Part shown: in pieces, positions 1-9,277 of the stretch
Layout of the letters: each line of letters starts with the position of its first letter
Numbering within the stretch: position 1 is the first letter of the stretch
NCBI GenBank assembly: GCA_003554105.1
Contig: PWFQ01000014.1
Span: forward strand, 29,121-93,120
Length of the DNA stretch: 64,000 bases
Direction of reading: 5' to 3'
Source of the DNA: Clostridiaceae bacterium
Lineage (GTDB): Bacteria; Bacillota; Clostridia; Peptostreptococcales; T1SED10-28
Translations under genes and position numbers: made by a program
Notes under the pieces: generated by a model
The model's input: only the letters and a program-made list of their open reading frames with translations
The model's database searches: none
Told to the model about the DNA's origin: nothing

Positions 1-31
1 AGATTAACATCAAAGAAAGGAGATGATGATC

Positions 32-1060
32 ATGAAGAAAAATATTGGGAAGCCATTACTCGGGTCGATTCTAGTTGCAATAGGAGTTTTGTATTTGTTG
101 GGAAATACGGGGGTAATCCCCCTTAGCTTTAGAGAAATCATCAGTAATTATTGGCCGGTGGCGATTATCCTATGGGCAGGAGTTCGTTTTGTACAAGGAT
201 TTTTTATGAAAACCTCAGTAAAAAGTCGGTTTAACCGTATCTATTGGTCATTGGGCTTTCTCTTAATCGGAGGAATCCTGTTAGAAAACCGGATCAATCT
301 TCTTATGGAGGATCCCGTCGGACTATGGGGTGTGATTTTTGCATGGTTTATTATCTATATCGGTTTGAGTATTGTGTTTTTCCGTTCCAATACATTTGAG
401 TTTAAAGTGGATGGTGGAAATGTAGTCGTCAATTCTATTGATGAAGACGATCAGGAAGAATGTTGTGTTCATAATGAAGAGTGCAATGAAGAAACGGACG
501 ATGAAGAAAACGATGAAATAAAGGCACGGATTAAGGAAAAACAGAAGAAGAGGACCGAAAATATTCGGCGTAAATATGGAAACAAAAAGTCCTATGAAGG
601 ATACAGTCATCGATCGGAAAAAAACAAAGAATACACATATGAAGATATAAAAACCGGGAAGGATCGATTCCATTTTATCGGAGAACTCCGGAGAGGAGAC
701 CGCCCCTGGGCGCTGGAGAACAGTAGTTACCGACTGGGAATCGGAGAAATCTATATTGATCTGACTACTGCACTTCTTGAAGAAGGTGTCACTTATCTGA
801 ATTTATCCGGATGGGTGGGGAGCATCCAAATTATCGTTCCGGAGGACTTGGCAATCGATTTGTCAGCAGATGTCAATATCGGCAGTGTTGACTTGTTTGG
901 CGATGAACAGGAATTCACAAGACACACTTCGAAGAAAAGTTCAGGTGTTTCTTCAAATTTACTTTGTTATCGTAGCGAAAACTATGATGAATCACTAAAA
1001 AAAGTCCGAGTAAATGCATCAATGAATATTGGGGAAGTATCACTAAAAAAGGTGGGATAA
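32..1060 (+). CDS. liaF: LiaF-like envelope-stress membrane regulator
   Basis: The 342-residue product has four hydrophobic N-terminal segments (about residues 7-115), a charged linker and a C-terminal domain like the 'cell wall-active antibiotics response' domain of LiaF. In Bacillus LiaF keeps the LiaRS two-component system off until the envelope is damaged. The ATG at 32 is preferred over those at 23 and 26, because AAAGGAG at 16-22 gives 9-nt spacing only to 32. It sits one base upstream of the kinase gene, so the two are co-transcribed. The linker is odd: an acidic stretch with CC-x-H-x3-C near residues 143-150 is followed by a strongly basic stretch. The upstream promoter lies outside the window. 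Confidence 0.85.
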   Translation: MKKNIGKPLLGSILVAIGVLYLLGNTGVIPLSFREIISNYWPVAIILWAGVRFVQGFFMKTSVKSRFNRIYWSLGFLLIGGILLENRINLLMEDPVGLWGVIFAWFIIYIGLSIVFFRSNTFEFKVDGGNVVVNSIDEDDQEECCVHNEECNEETDDEENDEIKARIKEKQKKRTENIRRKYGNKKSYEGYSHRSEKNKEYTYEDIKTGKDRFHFIGELRRGDRPWALENSSYRLGIGEIYIDLTTALLEEGVTYLNLSGWVGSIQIIVPEDLAIDLSADVNIGSVDLFGDEQEFTRHTSKKSSGVSSNLLCYRSENYDESLKKVRVNASMNIGEVSLKKVG

Positions 1061-1061
1061 A

Positions 1062-2204
1062 ATGAAAATCATCAAAAACCTTTTTATTCGGAGTACCCAG
1101 GGAAAAACTGTTCAGTTCGATTTAGTGAAAAAATTCTGGCTCTCCAATATCCTTACCGTGGGATTTTTAATTCTTGGAGTTTTTCTCTTTGGATTCCTCC
1201 TTTCGGAAGGAATGAGCAGCACATATATGCAAGAACGACTGGGTTTTTCCTTTTTTTCAGGCGAGTTTTTCAGAGTGCTTATCACGATTATCATTCTTGG
1301 GTTTTTCGCATCGGTTGGAGCCACAGTGATGATTGGTGTCCCGGTGGGTAAAACCCTGAAAACGTTACTCCATGTTATTAGGGATGCAAATGAAAAATTA
1401 TCCCGGGGCAAACTGGATTTTCGTTTGAAGATTCGTGGTTATATCGAGCTTGAGGAAATCAGCAATCAATTTAACAGAATGGCTCAACGCACGGAAAAAC
1501 AAGTGGAATCTCTACAACGGTTAATCAATGAAAATAAAGAGTTGCTGGAAGGGGCGGAGGAAGCCGCATCGTCGGAGGAACGACGAAAAATTGCTCGAGA
1601 GCTTCACGATGCCATCAGTCAGCAGCTTTTTGCAATTAGCACAACGGTTTCGGCGATTCCCAAAGTAATGGAAAAAGATCCTGAGAAGGCAAAAAAATAT
1701 TTTGTGATGATCGAAAACATGGTTTCAATGGCACAACAGGAGTTAAGAGCCCTGATTATGCACCTCCGACCTGTGAATCTGGAAGAGGACTGTTTAAAAG
1801 ATGGAATTGAAAAATTGTTAAATGAGTTGGATGCCAAGCATGAAAGCATCGAAATTTATCAGGACTTACATAATATACAGGGTCTTGCACCGGGATTGGA
1901 AAACAATATTTTCCGAGTAATTCAAGAAGCGGTATCAAACATTCTCCGTCATTCGAAAGCAAGTAAATTCAGTGTCAAACTTTTCCAAAAAGAAAAAGTC
2001 TTGAATTTAGTGATTGAGGATAATGGAATCGGCATGGATATCTCCGATGAAAAAAAATCATCCTATGGGATGATGACCATGAGAGAACGAATCGAGGAGC
2101 TGGGAGGGCGTTTTGATGTATTGTCCTTTCCTCAAAAGGGAACACGGATTGAAGTGAGGGTCCCCATCGGTTTACAAAGCACTTTTGGAAAGCAGAAAAA
2201 GTAG
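1062..2204 (+). CDS. liaS: LiaS/VraS-type sensor histidine kinase
   Basis: The 380-residue kinase has two N-terminal membrane segments (about 28-50 and 70-95), a HAMP-like region (about 95-150), a HisKA_3 dimerisation domain with phospho-acceptor His182 in ARELHDAIS, and a C-terminal HATPase_c domain with N box (IQEAVSNILRHS) and G boxes. The very short extracellular loop is typical of intramembrane-sensing kinases of the LiaS/VraS/YvqE group. Its place between liaF and the LuxR-type regulator supports the assignment. It should phosphorylate the product at 2271-2927 on cell-wall stress. Confidence 0.9.
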   Translation: MKIIKNLFIRSTQGKTVQFDLVKKFWLSNILTVGFLILGVFLFGFLLSEGMSSTYMQERLGFSFFSGEFFRVLITIIILGFFASVGATVMIGVPVGKTLKTLLHVIRDANEKLSRGKLDFRLKIRGYIELEEISNQFNRMAQRTEKQVESLQRLINENKELLEGAEEAASSEERRKIARELHDAISQQLFAISTTVSAIPKVMEKDPEKAKKYFVMIENMVSMAQQELRALIMHLRPVNLEEDCLKDGIEKLLNELDAKHESIEIYQDLHNIQGLAPGLENNIFRVIQEAVSNILRHSKASKFSVKLFQKEKVLNLVIEDNGIGMDISDEKKSSYGMMTMRERIEELGGRFDVLSFPQKGTRIEVRVPIGLQSTFGKQKK

Positions 2205-2270
2205 TCTTTCCATCGAAGATAAGGTAAAATAGGAAATAACAGAAAGAATTCAGGGTGAAGGAGGCTTCAT

Positions 2271-2927
2271 ATGGAAGAGAAGATCAAAGTGTTGCTGGTC
2301 GATGACCACGAAATGGTGCGGATGGGTCTTGGAGCTTATATTTCAACAGATGAGGAGATCGAAATCGTTGGAGAGGCAAACAACGGGAAAATGGGTGTTG
2401 AGATGGCTATTGACAAAAGGCCGGATGTTATCTTGATGGATTTGGTAATGGAGGAAATGAATGGAATTGAGGCGACAGAGAAAATCACTGATCTCTTCGA
2501 GGAAAAGGGATGGGATGTAAAAATCATTGTCTTAACCAGCTTTATTGAAGAGGATAAAGTGATGCCGGCTTTGGAAGCGGGAGCATTCAGCTATTTATTG
2601 AAAACAACCAAGGCGGATGATATTGTACGTGCAATTAAAAAAGCCTATCACGGTGAATCTGTGCTGGAGGGTAAAGTAAGTCAAGTGATGCTTAACCGCA
2701 GCAGAAAAAAAGCACCGAAGCATGATTGTTTGACTGAGCGTGAGTTGGAAGTTCTCAGAGAACTGGGACGGGGAATGACAAATAAAGAAATTTCGGAAAC
2801 TCTTTATATTGGTATAAAAACGGTAAAAACCCACGTAAGTAATATTTTGTCAAAGCTGGAACTGGAAGATCGCACGAAGGCAGCGGTTTATGCCAATAAA
2901 AACGGACTGACTGACGAAGATAAATAA
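2271..2927 (+). CDS. liaR: LiaR/VraR-type response regulator
   Basis: The 218-residue protein has an N-terminal receiver domain with phospho-acceptor Asp57 (VILMDLVMEEMNG) and a C-terminal LuxR/NarL helix-turn-helix (about 153-210, LTERELEVLRELGRGMTNKEIS). The start ATG follows GAAGGAGG. It is the partner of the kinase immediately upstream and completes a LiaFSR envelope-stress cassette. No terminator is visible directly after the stop. The next transcription unit has its own promoter starting 14 bases later. Confidence 0.9.
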   Translation: MEEKIKVLLVDDHEMVRMGLGAYISTDEEIEIVGEANNGKMGVEMAIDKRPDVILMDLVMEEMNGIEATEKITDLFEEKGWDVKIIVLTSFIEEDKVMPALEAGAFSYLLKTTKADDIVRAIKKAYHGESVLEGKVSQVMLNRSRKKAPKHDCLTERELEVLRELGRGMTNKEISETLYIGIKTVKTHVSNILSKLELEDRTKAAVYANKNGLTDEDK

Positions 2928-2940
2928 TTGAGAAAAGCCC

Positions 2941-2969
2941 TTTACAAAGAACGCATGTTCGTATATACT
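2941..2969 (+). promoter_or_regulatory. Sigma-A promoter with LexA box in spacer
   Basis: TTTACA (2941-2946) and TATACT (2964-2969) are separated by 17 bases. The spacer carries GAAC-GCAT-GTTC (2949-2960), a perfect match to the Gram-positive LexA/DinR core GAAC-N4-GTTC. LexA bound here would block RNA polymerase. Confidence 0.75.
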
Positions 2970-2976
2970 GTAAATA

Positions 2977-2992
2977 CAGAACAAACGTTTGT
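2977..2992 (+). promoter_or_regulatory. Second LexA (SOS) box
   Basis: GAAC-AAAC-GTTT (2979-2990) fits the Bacillus SOS consensus CGAACRNRYGTTYC at all but the outermost positions. It covers the predicted transcription start, 30 bp from the first box. Two operators around one promoter indicate tight repression. Confidence 0.7.
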
Positions 2993-3027
2993 AACGTCGA
3001 TGGATAATCGAAAAGGAGGGCGATCAA

Positions 3028-3096
3028 ATGAAGGTCTTTGTATTTTCAGGTACAATTAAAGATTTGCGTGCATACTTGAAGGAGTGGAAGCGCTAA
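3028..3096 (+). CDS. 22-residue SOS-controlled small protein
   Basis: This short ORF begins MKVFVFSGTI and ends AYLKEWKR. It is preceded by a strong Shine-Dalgarno AAAAGGAGGG (3011-3020) at 7-nt spacing and followed 5 bases later by an intrinsic terminator, so it forms a complete monocistronic gene of under 200 bp. The upstream promoter carries two LexA boxes. The peptide has a short beta-like N-terminus and a basic amphipathic C-terminal half (KDLRAYLKEWKR). It has no transmembrane stretch, unlike TisB-type SOS toxins, and is far shorter than the YneA division inhibitor. I do not recognise the family. A role in the DNA-damage response is inferred from the operators only. Confidence 0.65.
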   Translation: MKVFVFSGTIKDLRAYLKEWKR

Positions 3097-3101
3097 AGCA
3101 G

Positions 3102-3130
3102 CCCCGGTGAATAGAACCGGGGTTTTCTTT
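3102..3130 (+). terminator. Intrinsic terminator of the SOS mini-gene
   Basis: Stem CCCCGGT/ACCGGGG with a 7-nt loop is followed by TTTTCTTT. Confidence 0.85.
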
Positions 3131-3258
3131 AGATTAAGAGAGAAAAGAGTTAGTGAGTGCTAAAAGCGGATATCGATTCTAAAACAAAAATAATTATCCT
3201 GTAATAGGCGCTACAGAATCAGAAAAGAAAATAGATTCATATAAATTTTCTTATATTA

Positions 3259-3287
3259 TTGACCCGTTGATTTAAAGAGAGTATAAT
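3259..3287 (+). promoter_or_regulatory. Promoter of the T-box/asnA unit
   Basis: TTGACC (3259-3264), 17-nt spacer, TATAAT (3282-3287). It is placed just before the T-box leader. The 130 bases between the previous terminator (ending 3130) and this promoter show no gene or recognisable element. Confidence 0.75.
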
Positions 3288-3299
3288 TACTTTTATTCT

Positions 3300-3605
3300 A
3301 ATAGAAATAAATATCGGCTGTGAGAGGAAGAGTAAATATCCATCGAACTTTACAGAGAGTCGGGGTGCTGAGAATCCGACAGGGAGAGGGTATTGAAAAA
3401 CATCCTTGAGCTTCTAACCAAAATGGTTCATCCAGAGTAGGCTTAGACGGAACCCAACCGTTATCTCAGGGGATCTATCGATCATGCTGAAGTGATCCGT
3501 AGAGACTTAAGTGGGCTTTCCAAGGAAAGTCAATAAAGGTGGTACCGCGATAACATACCCTTTCGTCCTTTAAAATTCGTTTTATGGGAGGAAAGGTTTT
3601 TTTGT
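3300..3605 (+). promoter_or_regulatory. T-box leader, probably tRNA-Asn responsive
   Basis: The leader has the T-box Stem I apical region (AGAGAG near 3354 and GGTGCTGAGAATCC near 3363), the conserved T-box core AGGTGGTACCGCG (3537-3549), and a terminator stem CCTTTCGTCC/GGAGGAAAGG followed by a T run ending near 3603. An AAC triplet at 3399-3401, in the position expected for the specifier, would read tRNA-Asn and matches the downstream asparagine synthetase. Uncharged tRNA-Asn would stabilise the antiterminator and allow asnA transcription. The specifier call is by eye and less certain than the T-box itself. Confidence 0.9.
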
Positions 3606-3631
3606 TTCTATTTAAAAAAGGAGTGTTGACC

Positions 3632-4651
3632 ATGGAAGGAAGCAAAAAGTTAATGTTACCCGATGGATATAAGAGTCCTCTGGACATTCGGGAAACGGAA
3701 GTGGCAATTAAGAAGGTTAAGGATCATTTTGAACGGCGGCTGGGGATGGAGTTAAACCTTACAAGGGTTTCCGCTCCTTTATTTGTGGAGCCGGAGACGG
3801 GGTTAAACGATAACTTGAATGGAACTGAGCGGCCTGTATCCTTTGGAATAAAGGATTTGGATGATCGAAAAGTGGAGATTGTACATTCCCTGGCAAAATG
3901 GAAACGCATGGCCCTCCATCGCTATGGCTTTAAAGATGGTGAAGGACTCTATACCGATATGGATGCTATACGGAGAGACGAGACTTTAGACAACTTGCAC
4001 TCCGTGTATGTGGATCAATGGGATTGGGAAAAAATCATTTCCAAGGAAGATCGTGGTGAAGCATTGCTTAGAGAGATCGTAGAAAAAATCTATCAAGTTT
4101 TTAAGGATACTGCAAAGCTTATTGAAGGGCACTATCCGGAGCTGAGAAGTTTCTTGCCCGAAAGAATTACGTTTATCACTACTCAAGAACTGGAGGAACG
4201 GTACCCGGATCTGGATCCGGAAGAGCGGGAAAATCAAATTACGAAAGAGAAGGGTGCGGTATTCCTGATGGGAATTGGAAAGAAGCTTCAATCCGGGAAA
4301 GCACATGATGGAAGGGCTGCTGACTATGATGACTGGGACCTCAATGGAGATATTCTTTTCTGGTATCCGGTGTTGGAGAGGGCCTTTGAACTCACTTCGA
4401 TGGGAATTCGAGTAGACGCAAACTCCTTAAAAAAACAATTAGGAGAAAAGAAAGAGGAGTGGAAAGAGGAACTGCTCTACCATAAAATGGTGCTTAGGAG
4501 TGAGTTGCCTCTTACCATAGGCGGTGGCATAGGCCAGTCACGTATTTGCATGTTTTTGCTTCAAAAAGCACACATCGGGGAAGTTCAGTCCGCTGTTTGG
4601 CCAAAGGAAATGTTTTTGAAGTGTGAAGAACACGGAATTCACTTACTATAA
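3632..4651 (+). CDS. asnA: Aspartate-ammonia ligase (asparagine synthetase A)
   Basis: The 339-residue product is full length for AsnA, which makes asparagine from aspartate, ammonia and ATP. The class II aminoacyl-tRNA-synthetase-like fold is visible in blocks such as PVSFGIKDLDDRKVEIVHSLAKWKR and the C-terminal LPLTIGGGIGQSRICMFLL. The start is ATG 3632 after AAAAAAGGAG. An in-frame ATG at 3584 lies inside the T-box terminator and is rejected. Regulation is by the T-box immediately upstream. Confidence 0.95.
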   Translation: MEGSKKLMLPDGYKSPLDIRETEVAIKKVKDHFERRLGMELNLTRVSAPLFVEPETGLNDNLNGTERPVSFGIKDLDDRKVEIVHSLAKWKRMALHRYGFKDGEGLYTDMDAIRRDETLDNLHSVYVDQWDWEKIISKEDRGEALLREIVEKIYQVFKDTAKLIEGHYPELRSFLPERITFITTQELEERYPDLDPEERENQITKEKGAVFLMGIGKKLQSGKAHDGRAADYDDWDLNGDILFWYPVLERAFELTSMGIRVDANSLKKQLGEKKEEWKEELLYHKMVLRSELPLTIGGGIGQSRICMFLLQKAHIGEVQSAVWPKEMFLKCEEHGIHLL

Positions 4652-4655
4652 TAAA

Positions 4656-4690
4656 AGCGAATCGTCATTTGGGACGATTCGCTTTTTTGT
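4656..4690 (+). terminator. Intrinsic terminator after asnA
   Basis: Perfect 12-bp stem AAGCGAATCGTC/GACGATTCGCTT around a short loop, followed by TTTT. Confidence 0.9.
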
Positions 4691-4773
4691 CTAAATTTTT
4701 ATGTGGTATATATTCATTGTGAAAGGTGGTGACCAACGGCTGAAACCCTTGGAACAAGTTATTTTTTTAACAG

Positions 4774-4802
4774 TTGAATAATTCAAAAAACTATACTATA
4801 AT
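4774..4802 (+). promoter_or_regulatory. Promoter of the glycine cleavage operon
   Basis: TTGAAT (4774-4779), 17-nt spacer, TATAAT (4797-4802), leaving a 5' leader of about 55 nt before gcvT. The short leader cannot hold a tandem glycine riboswitch. Upstream of the promoter (4690-4773) only a weak CCAA/TTGG hairpin is seen. Confidence 0.65.
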
Positions 4803-4864
4803 CACACATATAAAGGGTTACGGGATTTTCAAAATGCGTCCCTATGAAAGGAGAGGAATAGAGA

Positions 4865-5959
4865 ATGGAAGAGAGTAAAAGAACGCCTTTATATGAAGAA
4901 CATTTGAGTTTAAAGGGTAAAGTAGTTGATTTTCACGGTTGGGCACTTCCAATTGAATACGAAGGCATCATCAGTGAGCATAAGAGTGTTCGTGAAAAAG
5001 CAGGGATCTTTGATGTTTCTCATATGGGAGAAATCCGTGTCAAAGGAAAAGAAGCAGAAGCATATGTGCAATATCTCATGACGAACGATATTAAAGCGAT
5101 GGACGATGGGCAAATTGTATATACCTTTATGTGCTATCCTGAAGGAGGAATTGTGGACGATCTGCTTGTTTACAAGTATAATCGTGATCATTATTACCTC
5201 GTAGTCAATGCCTCGAACATCGAAAAAGACTTCGAATGGATGAAGACTCATGTCGATGGATATGATGTTTCCCTGGACAATGAATCTGAACAAGTTGCGG
5301 AGGTGGCGGTACAGGGTCCGTTAGCAGAAAAGATTGTGCAGAGAATAACAAAAGAACCTTTGGAGAAAATCACTTTTTTCACATTCAAAGATCATGTGGA
5401 GATTCTTGGCAAAAAGTGCATGATATCAAGAACCGGATACACCGGAGAAGACGGATTTGAAATTTATATGAAACCTGAGGATGTTACTGAGGTTTGGAGG
5501 GGAATCCTGGAAGCTGGAAAAGAAGAAGGAATTCAACCTGCAGGACTTGGAGCAAGAGACACTTTGCGATTTGAAGCGGGGCTTCCACTTTATGGGAATG
5601 AGCTCTCAAAGGACGTCTCACCTCTGGAAGCCGGTTACGGGTATTTTGTGAAACTTGACAGGGATAATTTTATAGGGAAAGATGCTCTTCTCAAAGAAAA
5701 AAAAGAAGGGATTAAACGAAAGGTTGTCGGCTTTGAGTTAAAGAAACGGGGGATTCCACGAGAAGGCTACGAAGTATTAAAAAATGGAGAAAAAATCGGT
5801 ATCGTTACGACGGGTTATCTTTCACCCACATTAGGAAAAAGTATAGGGAATGCCCTGGTTCAATCTGAATATGGTGAACTCGGTTCCGACATACAAGTAA
5901 AAATCCGAAAAAAAGAAGTTGAAGCAACAGTAATAAAAAGAAGATTCCTCAAGAAATAA
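4865..5959 (+). CDS. gcvT: Aminomethyltransferase (glycine cleavage T protein)
   Basis: The 364-residue T protein transfers the methylene group from aminomethyl-lipoyl-H protein to tetrahydrofolate, releasing ammonia. Family blocks are clear: N-terminal HLSLKGKVVDFHGWALPIEY, FDVSHMGEI, SRTGYTGEDGFEIY and ARDTLRFEAGLPLYGNEL. It is the first gene of a five-gene operon and starts at ATG 4865 after AAAGGAGAGG. Length is normal. Confidence 0.97.
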   Translation: MEESKRTPLYEEHLSLKGKVVDFHGWALPIEYEGIISEHKSVREKAGIFDVSHMGEIRVKGKEAEAYVQYLMTNDIKAMDDGQIVYTFMCYPEGGIVDDLLVYKYNRDHYYLVVNASNIEKDFEWMKTHVDGYDVSLDNESEQVAEVAVQGPLAEKIVQRITKEPLEKITFFTFKDHVEILGKKCMISRTGYTGEDGFEIYMKPEDVTEVWRGILEAGKEEGIQPAGLGARDTLRFEAGLPLYGNELSKDVSPLEAGYGYFVKLDRDNFIGKDALLKEKKEGIKRKVVGFELKKRGIPREGYEVLKNGEKIGIVTTGYLSPTLGKSIGNALVQSEYGELGSDIQVKIRKKEVEATVIKRRFLKK

Positions 5960-6075
5960 ACCATTGGTTATGAAAGAAGAATCATATAAAAAGGATTGAA
6001 GGATTATTATTTGGATAAGTATAGGATAAGGAAAAAAACGCTCCAAAAATAAAAAAACTATGAGGAGGAATGAAA

Positions 6076-6447
6076 ATGAGTGAGAGGTATTACACGAAAA
6101 AACATGAATGGGTACTAGTCGATGGAAAAGAAGCAACAATTGGAATCAGTGACTACGCTCAAGATCAATTAGGAGATATCGTTTTTATTGAACTTCCGGA
6201 TGTAGACGATGAGTTTGAGAAGGAAGAGGATTTTGGAGTGGTAGAATCTGTGAAGGCAGCTTCGGATCTATACATGCCCATCAGTGGGAAGGTAATTGAA
6301 GTGAATGAGGATTTAGAGGATGCACCGGAACTTGTGAATGAAGATGCTTTAAGTAACTGGATGATCAAGGTGGAAGTGACCAGTCCGGATGAGGTGGAAG
6401 AGCTCTTAACTGAAGCGGAGTACAAAGATTTTATTGAGGAGGAATAA
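6076..6447 (+). CDS. gcvH: Glycine cleavage H protein
   Basis: The 123-residue lipoyl carrier shuttles the aminomethyl group between the P, T and L proteins. Lys60 in [10 protein letters not shown] is the lipoylation site. ATG 6076 is chosen over ATG 6070 because GAGGAGG (6062-6068) is 7 nt from 6076 but only 1 nt from 6070. The 116-base gap after gcvT contains no terminator or other recognisable element. The gene is followed 2 bases later by gcvPA. Confidence 0.97.
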   Translation: MSERYYTKKHEWVLVDGKEATIGISDYAQDQLGDIVFIELPDVDDEFEKEEDFGVVESVKAASDLYMPISGKVIEVNEDLEDAPELVNEDALSNWMIKVEVTSPDEVEELLTEAEYKDFIEEE

Positions 6448-6449
6448 AT

Positions 6450-7796
6450 ATGTATCCTTATATCGCAAATACTCCTAAAGATGAAAAGGAGATGTTAAAA
6501 AGGATCGGTGTTGAGTCCATCGATGAACTTTTTGCAGATATACCAAAAGATCTCCGATTGAATCGGGAGTTGGATCTAAAGACTGCAATGACTGAGGCGG
6601 AAGTCACCAGACATATGAACGAGCTTGGGAAAAAGAATTGCACAAACGAGTATGTAAGCTTTGTTGGTGGAGGAGTATATGACAGGCACATTCCTTCTGT
6701 TGTCGATCATGTGATCTCCCGATCGGAGTTTTACACAGCATATACACCCTATCAACCAGAGATAAGTCAAGGAACTCTTCAAGTTATTTTTGAGTATCAA
6801 TCCCTGATCACAAATCTGACCGGGCTTGATGTTTCCAATGCTTCTCTTTATGATGGAGCCAGTGCATTAGCAGAAGCGGCGTTTCTAGCGGTTGATAAGA
6901 CCAGAAACAAAGAGATCATTGTACCGGATAATATCCATCCCAATACGATGAGGGTTGTAGAAACCTATCTTCGTTTTAAGAACATTGATTTAGTCGTCAT
7001 ACCGACTTCAGAAAAAGGAACATTTAAGAAAACTGCTTTAGAAGAGAAAATCAGCAAAAATACCGCAGGTGTGATTGTTCAAAATCCAAACTTTTACGGA
7101 TTAGTTGAAGATGAGATTGAAGAAATTGTCAAGCTGACTCATGAGAACAAAGCGTTATTGATTATGAGCGTCGATCCCATCACCTTAGGGGTATTAAAAA
7201 GTCCGGGAGAATACGGGGCTGACATTGCAGTGGGAGATGGACAATCTCTTGGAAATGGTCTGAACTATGGAGGCCCTTATCTTGGGTTTATGGCTGCAAC
7301 GAATAAATTAATCCGAAAAATGCCTGGAAGAATCGCAGGCCAAACTGTTGACAAAGATGGGAAACGGGGCTTTGTTTTAACTCTTCAAACAAGGGAGCAA
7401 CACATTCGAAGGGGAAAAGCGACATCCAATATTTGTACTAATCAAGCACTGAATGCTTTAGCTGCAAGTGTTTATTTGGTAGCATTGGGTAAAAAAGGGA
7501 TTCAGGAAGTTGCAAACCAGAGCGCTCAAAAGGCACATTACCTCTATCAGCAAATTCTTGAGAAAACTGATTTCAAACCTGTCTTTGACCATCCCTTCTT
7601 TATGGAATTTGCAATTCAGAGCGACAGATCTGCCACTGATGTAAAAAGCGAACTTCTGAAAGAAGGATTTCTTGGCGGGATCGAGCTTGAGCAATGCAAT
7701 GCAAAGTTTAAAAATGGCCTCTTGGTAGCAGTGACAGAAAAGAGAACGAAGGAAGAAATGGATCAATTTGTCCAGGTATTGGAGGGATTAAAATGA
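6450..7796 (+). CDS. gcvPA: Glycine dehydrogenase subunit 1 (P protein, alpha)
   Basis: The 448-residue N-terminal half of the split P protein shows family blocks [55 protein letters not shown] and [17 protein letters not shown]. Together with GcvPB it forms the PLP-dependent glycine decarboxylase. Its stop overlaps the gcvPB start by 4 bases, indicating translational coupling. The two-subunit form is normal in Firmicutes and is not a broken gene. Confidence 0.97.
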   Translation: MYPYIANTPKDEKEMLKRIGVESIDELFADIPKDLRLNRELDLKTAMTEAEVTRHMNELGKKNCTNEYVSFVGGGVYDRHIPSVVDHVISRSEFYTAYTPYQPEISQGTLQVIFEYQSLITNLTGLDVSNASLYDGASALAEAAFLAVDKTRNKEIIVPDNIHPNTMRVVETYLRFKNIDLVVIPTSEKGTFKKTALEEKISKNTAGVIVQNPNFYGLVEDEIEEIVKLTHENKALLIMSVDPITLGVLKSPGEYGADIAVGDGQSLGNGLNYGGPYLGFMAATNKLIRKMPGRIAGQTVDKDGKRGFVLTLQTREQHIRRGKATSNICTNQALNALAASVYLVALGKKGIQEVANQSAQKAHYLYQQILEKTDFKPVFDHPFFMEFAIQSDRSATDVKSELLKEGFLGGIELEQCNAKFKNGLLVAVTEKRTKEEMDQFVQVLEGLK

Positions 7797-9256
7797 GAAA
7801 ATATGATCACGTCATCTTTGAACTATCGAATCCTCACCGACGAGCGTATGAAATCCCGAAAAATGACATTGAAGAAGTCTCATTAGACAGTTTTTTACCA
7901 AAGAATACATTACGAAAAGAAGCTCCTGAGTTGCCACAGGTTAGTCAGGTAGACTTAATGAGGCATTATACCAACCTGTCAAACAAAAACTATGGTGTTG
8001 ACACAGGCTTTTATCCTCTAGGCTCTTGCACCATGAAATACAATCCGAAGATCAATGAAGATATGGCACGACTGCCATATTTTTCGAAATCTCATCCTAT
8101 GCAGGATGTTGATACTGTTCAGGGTAACCTTCAATTGATGGATGAACTGGATCAGATGTTATCGGAGATTACCGGCATGGATAAGATGACTTTACAGCCA
8201 ATTGCAGGATCACACGGAGAAATGACAGGTCTTATGTTAATGAAGGCCTATCATCAGGATAATGGAGAGGATCACAGAACGAAGATCATTGTACCTGACT
8301 CTTCACATGGAACTAATCCCGCAAGTGCTACAATGGCAGGATTTGATATTGTAGAGATTGAGTCCCGTGAAAATGGGGAAGTGGATCTGGATGCATTAAA
8401 AGAAGCTTTAGGCGACGACATTGCCGGTTTAATGCTAACAAACCCCAACACATTAGGTCTGTTTGAAACTCAGATAACAGAGATTTCTGCCCTTGTTCAT
8501 GAAGCAGGAGGATTACTATACTACGATGGAGCAAACATGAACGCCATAATGGGGAAAACACGTCCTGGAGACATGGGATTTGATATCATTCATCTCAATC
8601 TCCATAAAACGTTTTCGACTCCTCATGGAGGCGGAGGACCCGGCAGTGGACCTGTTGGAGTAAAGGAACGATTAATCAAGTATTTACCTGTACCCTTCGT
8701 GAAAAAAGAGGAAACGGGATACCGGTTGGATTATGATTATCCAAAATCAATTGGAAAAGTCAGTAACTACTATGGGAATTTCGGCATCTATCTAAGAGCG
8801 TACACGTATATTTTATCAATGGGTCGGGATGGATTAAAAAAAGCCAGCGAAGTTGCTGTACTCAATGCAAATTATATTTTGAGTTCCCTGAAGAGTCATT
8901 ATAAAATTGCGGTTGACCGACACTGCATGCATGAGTGTGTATTTGCAGGTCTCAGGAAAGAAATTGCTGAAATGCCGGTTGTGAATATTGCCAAAAGACT
9001 TTTGGACTATGGGCATCATCCGCCCACAGTGTATTTCCCTTTAATAGTTCATGAAGCGATTATGATTGAGCCTACAGAAACTGAATCAAAAGAAATGCTG
9101 GATGAGTTTATTGAAGCGATGAAGGCAATTGCAGAAGAGGCAAAAACCGATCCGGAGACCGTAAAAGGTGCGCCATATACAATGCCGGTGAAAAAGCTTG
9201 ACGAGGTGGGAGCAGCAAGAAATCCTATCGTGCGTTGGAGCCCTAAAGAATCATAG
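7793..9256 (+). CDS. gcvPB: Glycine dehydrogenase subunit 2 (P protein, beta)
   Basis: The 487-residue C-terminal half of glycine decarboxylase carries the PLP Schiff-base Lys272 in [18 protein letters not shown], and the blocks [17 protein letters not shown] and [13 protein letters not shown]. It pairs with GcvPA. Length and motifs are complete. Confidence 0.97.
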   Translation: MRKYDHVIFELSNPHRRAYEIPKNDIEEVSLDSFLPKNTLRKEAPELPQVSQVDLMRHYTNLSNKNYGVDTGFYPLGSCTMKYNPKINEDMARLPYFSKSHPMQDVDTVQGNLQLMDELDQMLSEITGMDKMTLQPIAGSHGEMTGLMLMKAYHQDNGEDHRTKIIVPDSSHGTNPASATMAGFDIVEIESRENGEVDLDALKEALGDDIAGLMLTNPNTLGLFETQITEISALVHEAGGLLYYDGANMNAIMGKTRPGDMGFDIIHLNLHKTFSTPHGGGGPGSGPVGVKERLIKYLPVPFVKKEETGYRLDYDYPKSIGKVSNYYGNFGIYLRAYTYILSMGRDGLKKASEVAVLNANYILSSLKSHYKIAVDRHCMHECVFAGLRKEIAEMPVVNIAKRLLDYGHHPPTVYFPLIVHEAIMIEPTETESKEMLDEFIEAMKAIAEEAKTDPETVKGAPYTMPVKKLDEVGAARNPIVRWSPKES

Positions 9257-9277
9257 ACAAGGCGGTGGGAGAGTTCA

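Noticed and set aside
323..673. Minus-strand ORF over liaF
   Set aside because: Shadow of the real gene, rich in Phe/Ile from reverse reading, no ribosome site.
4690..4864. Possible glycine riboswitch upstream of gcvT
   Set aside because: No paired aptamer cores or conserved glycine-riboswitch segments are visible, and the promoter lies too close to the gene.
6450..9256. gcvP seemingly broken into two genes
   Set aside because: The two-subunit GcvPA/GcvPB form with a 4-base overlap is normal in Firmicutes.
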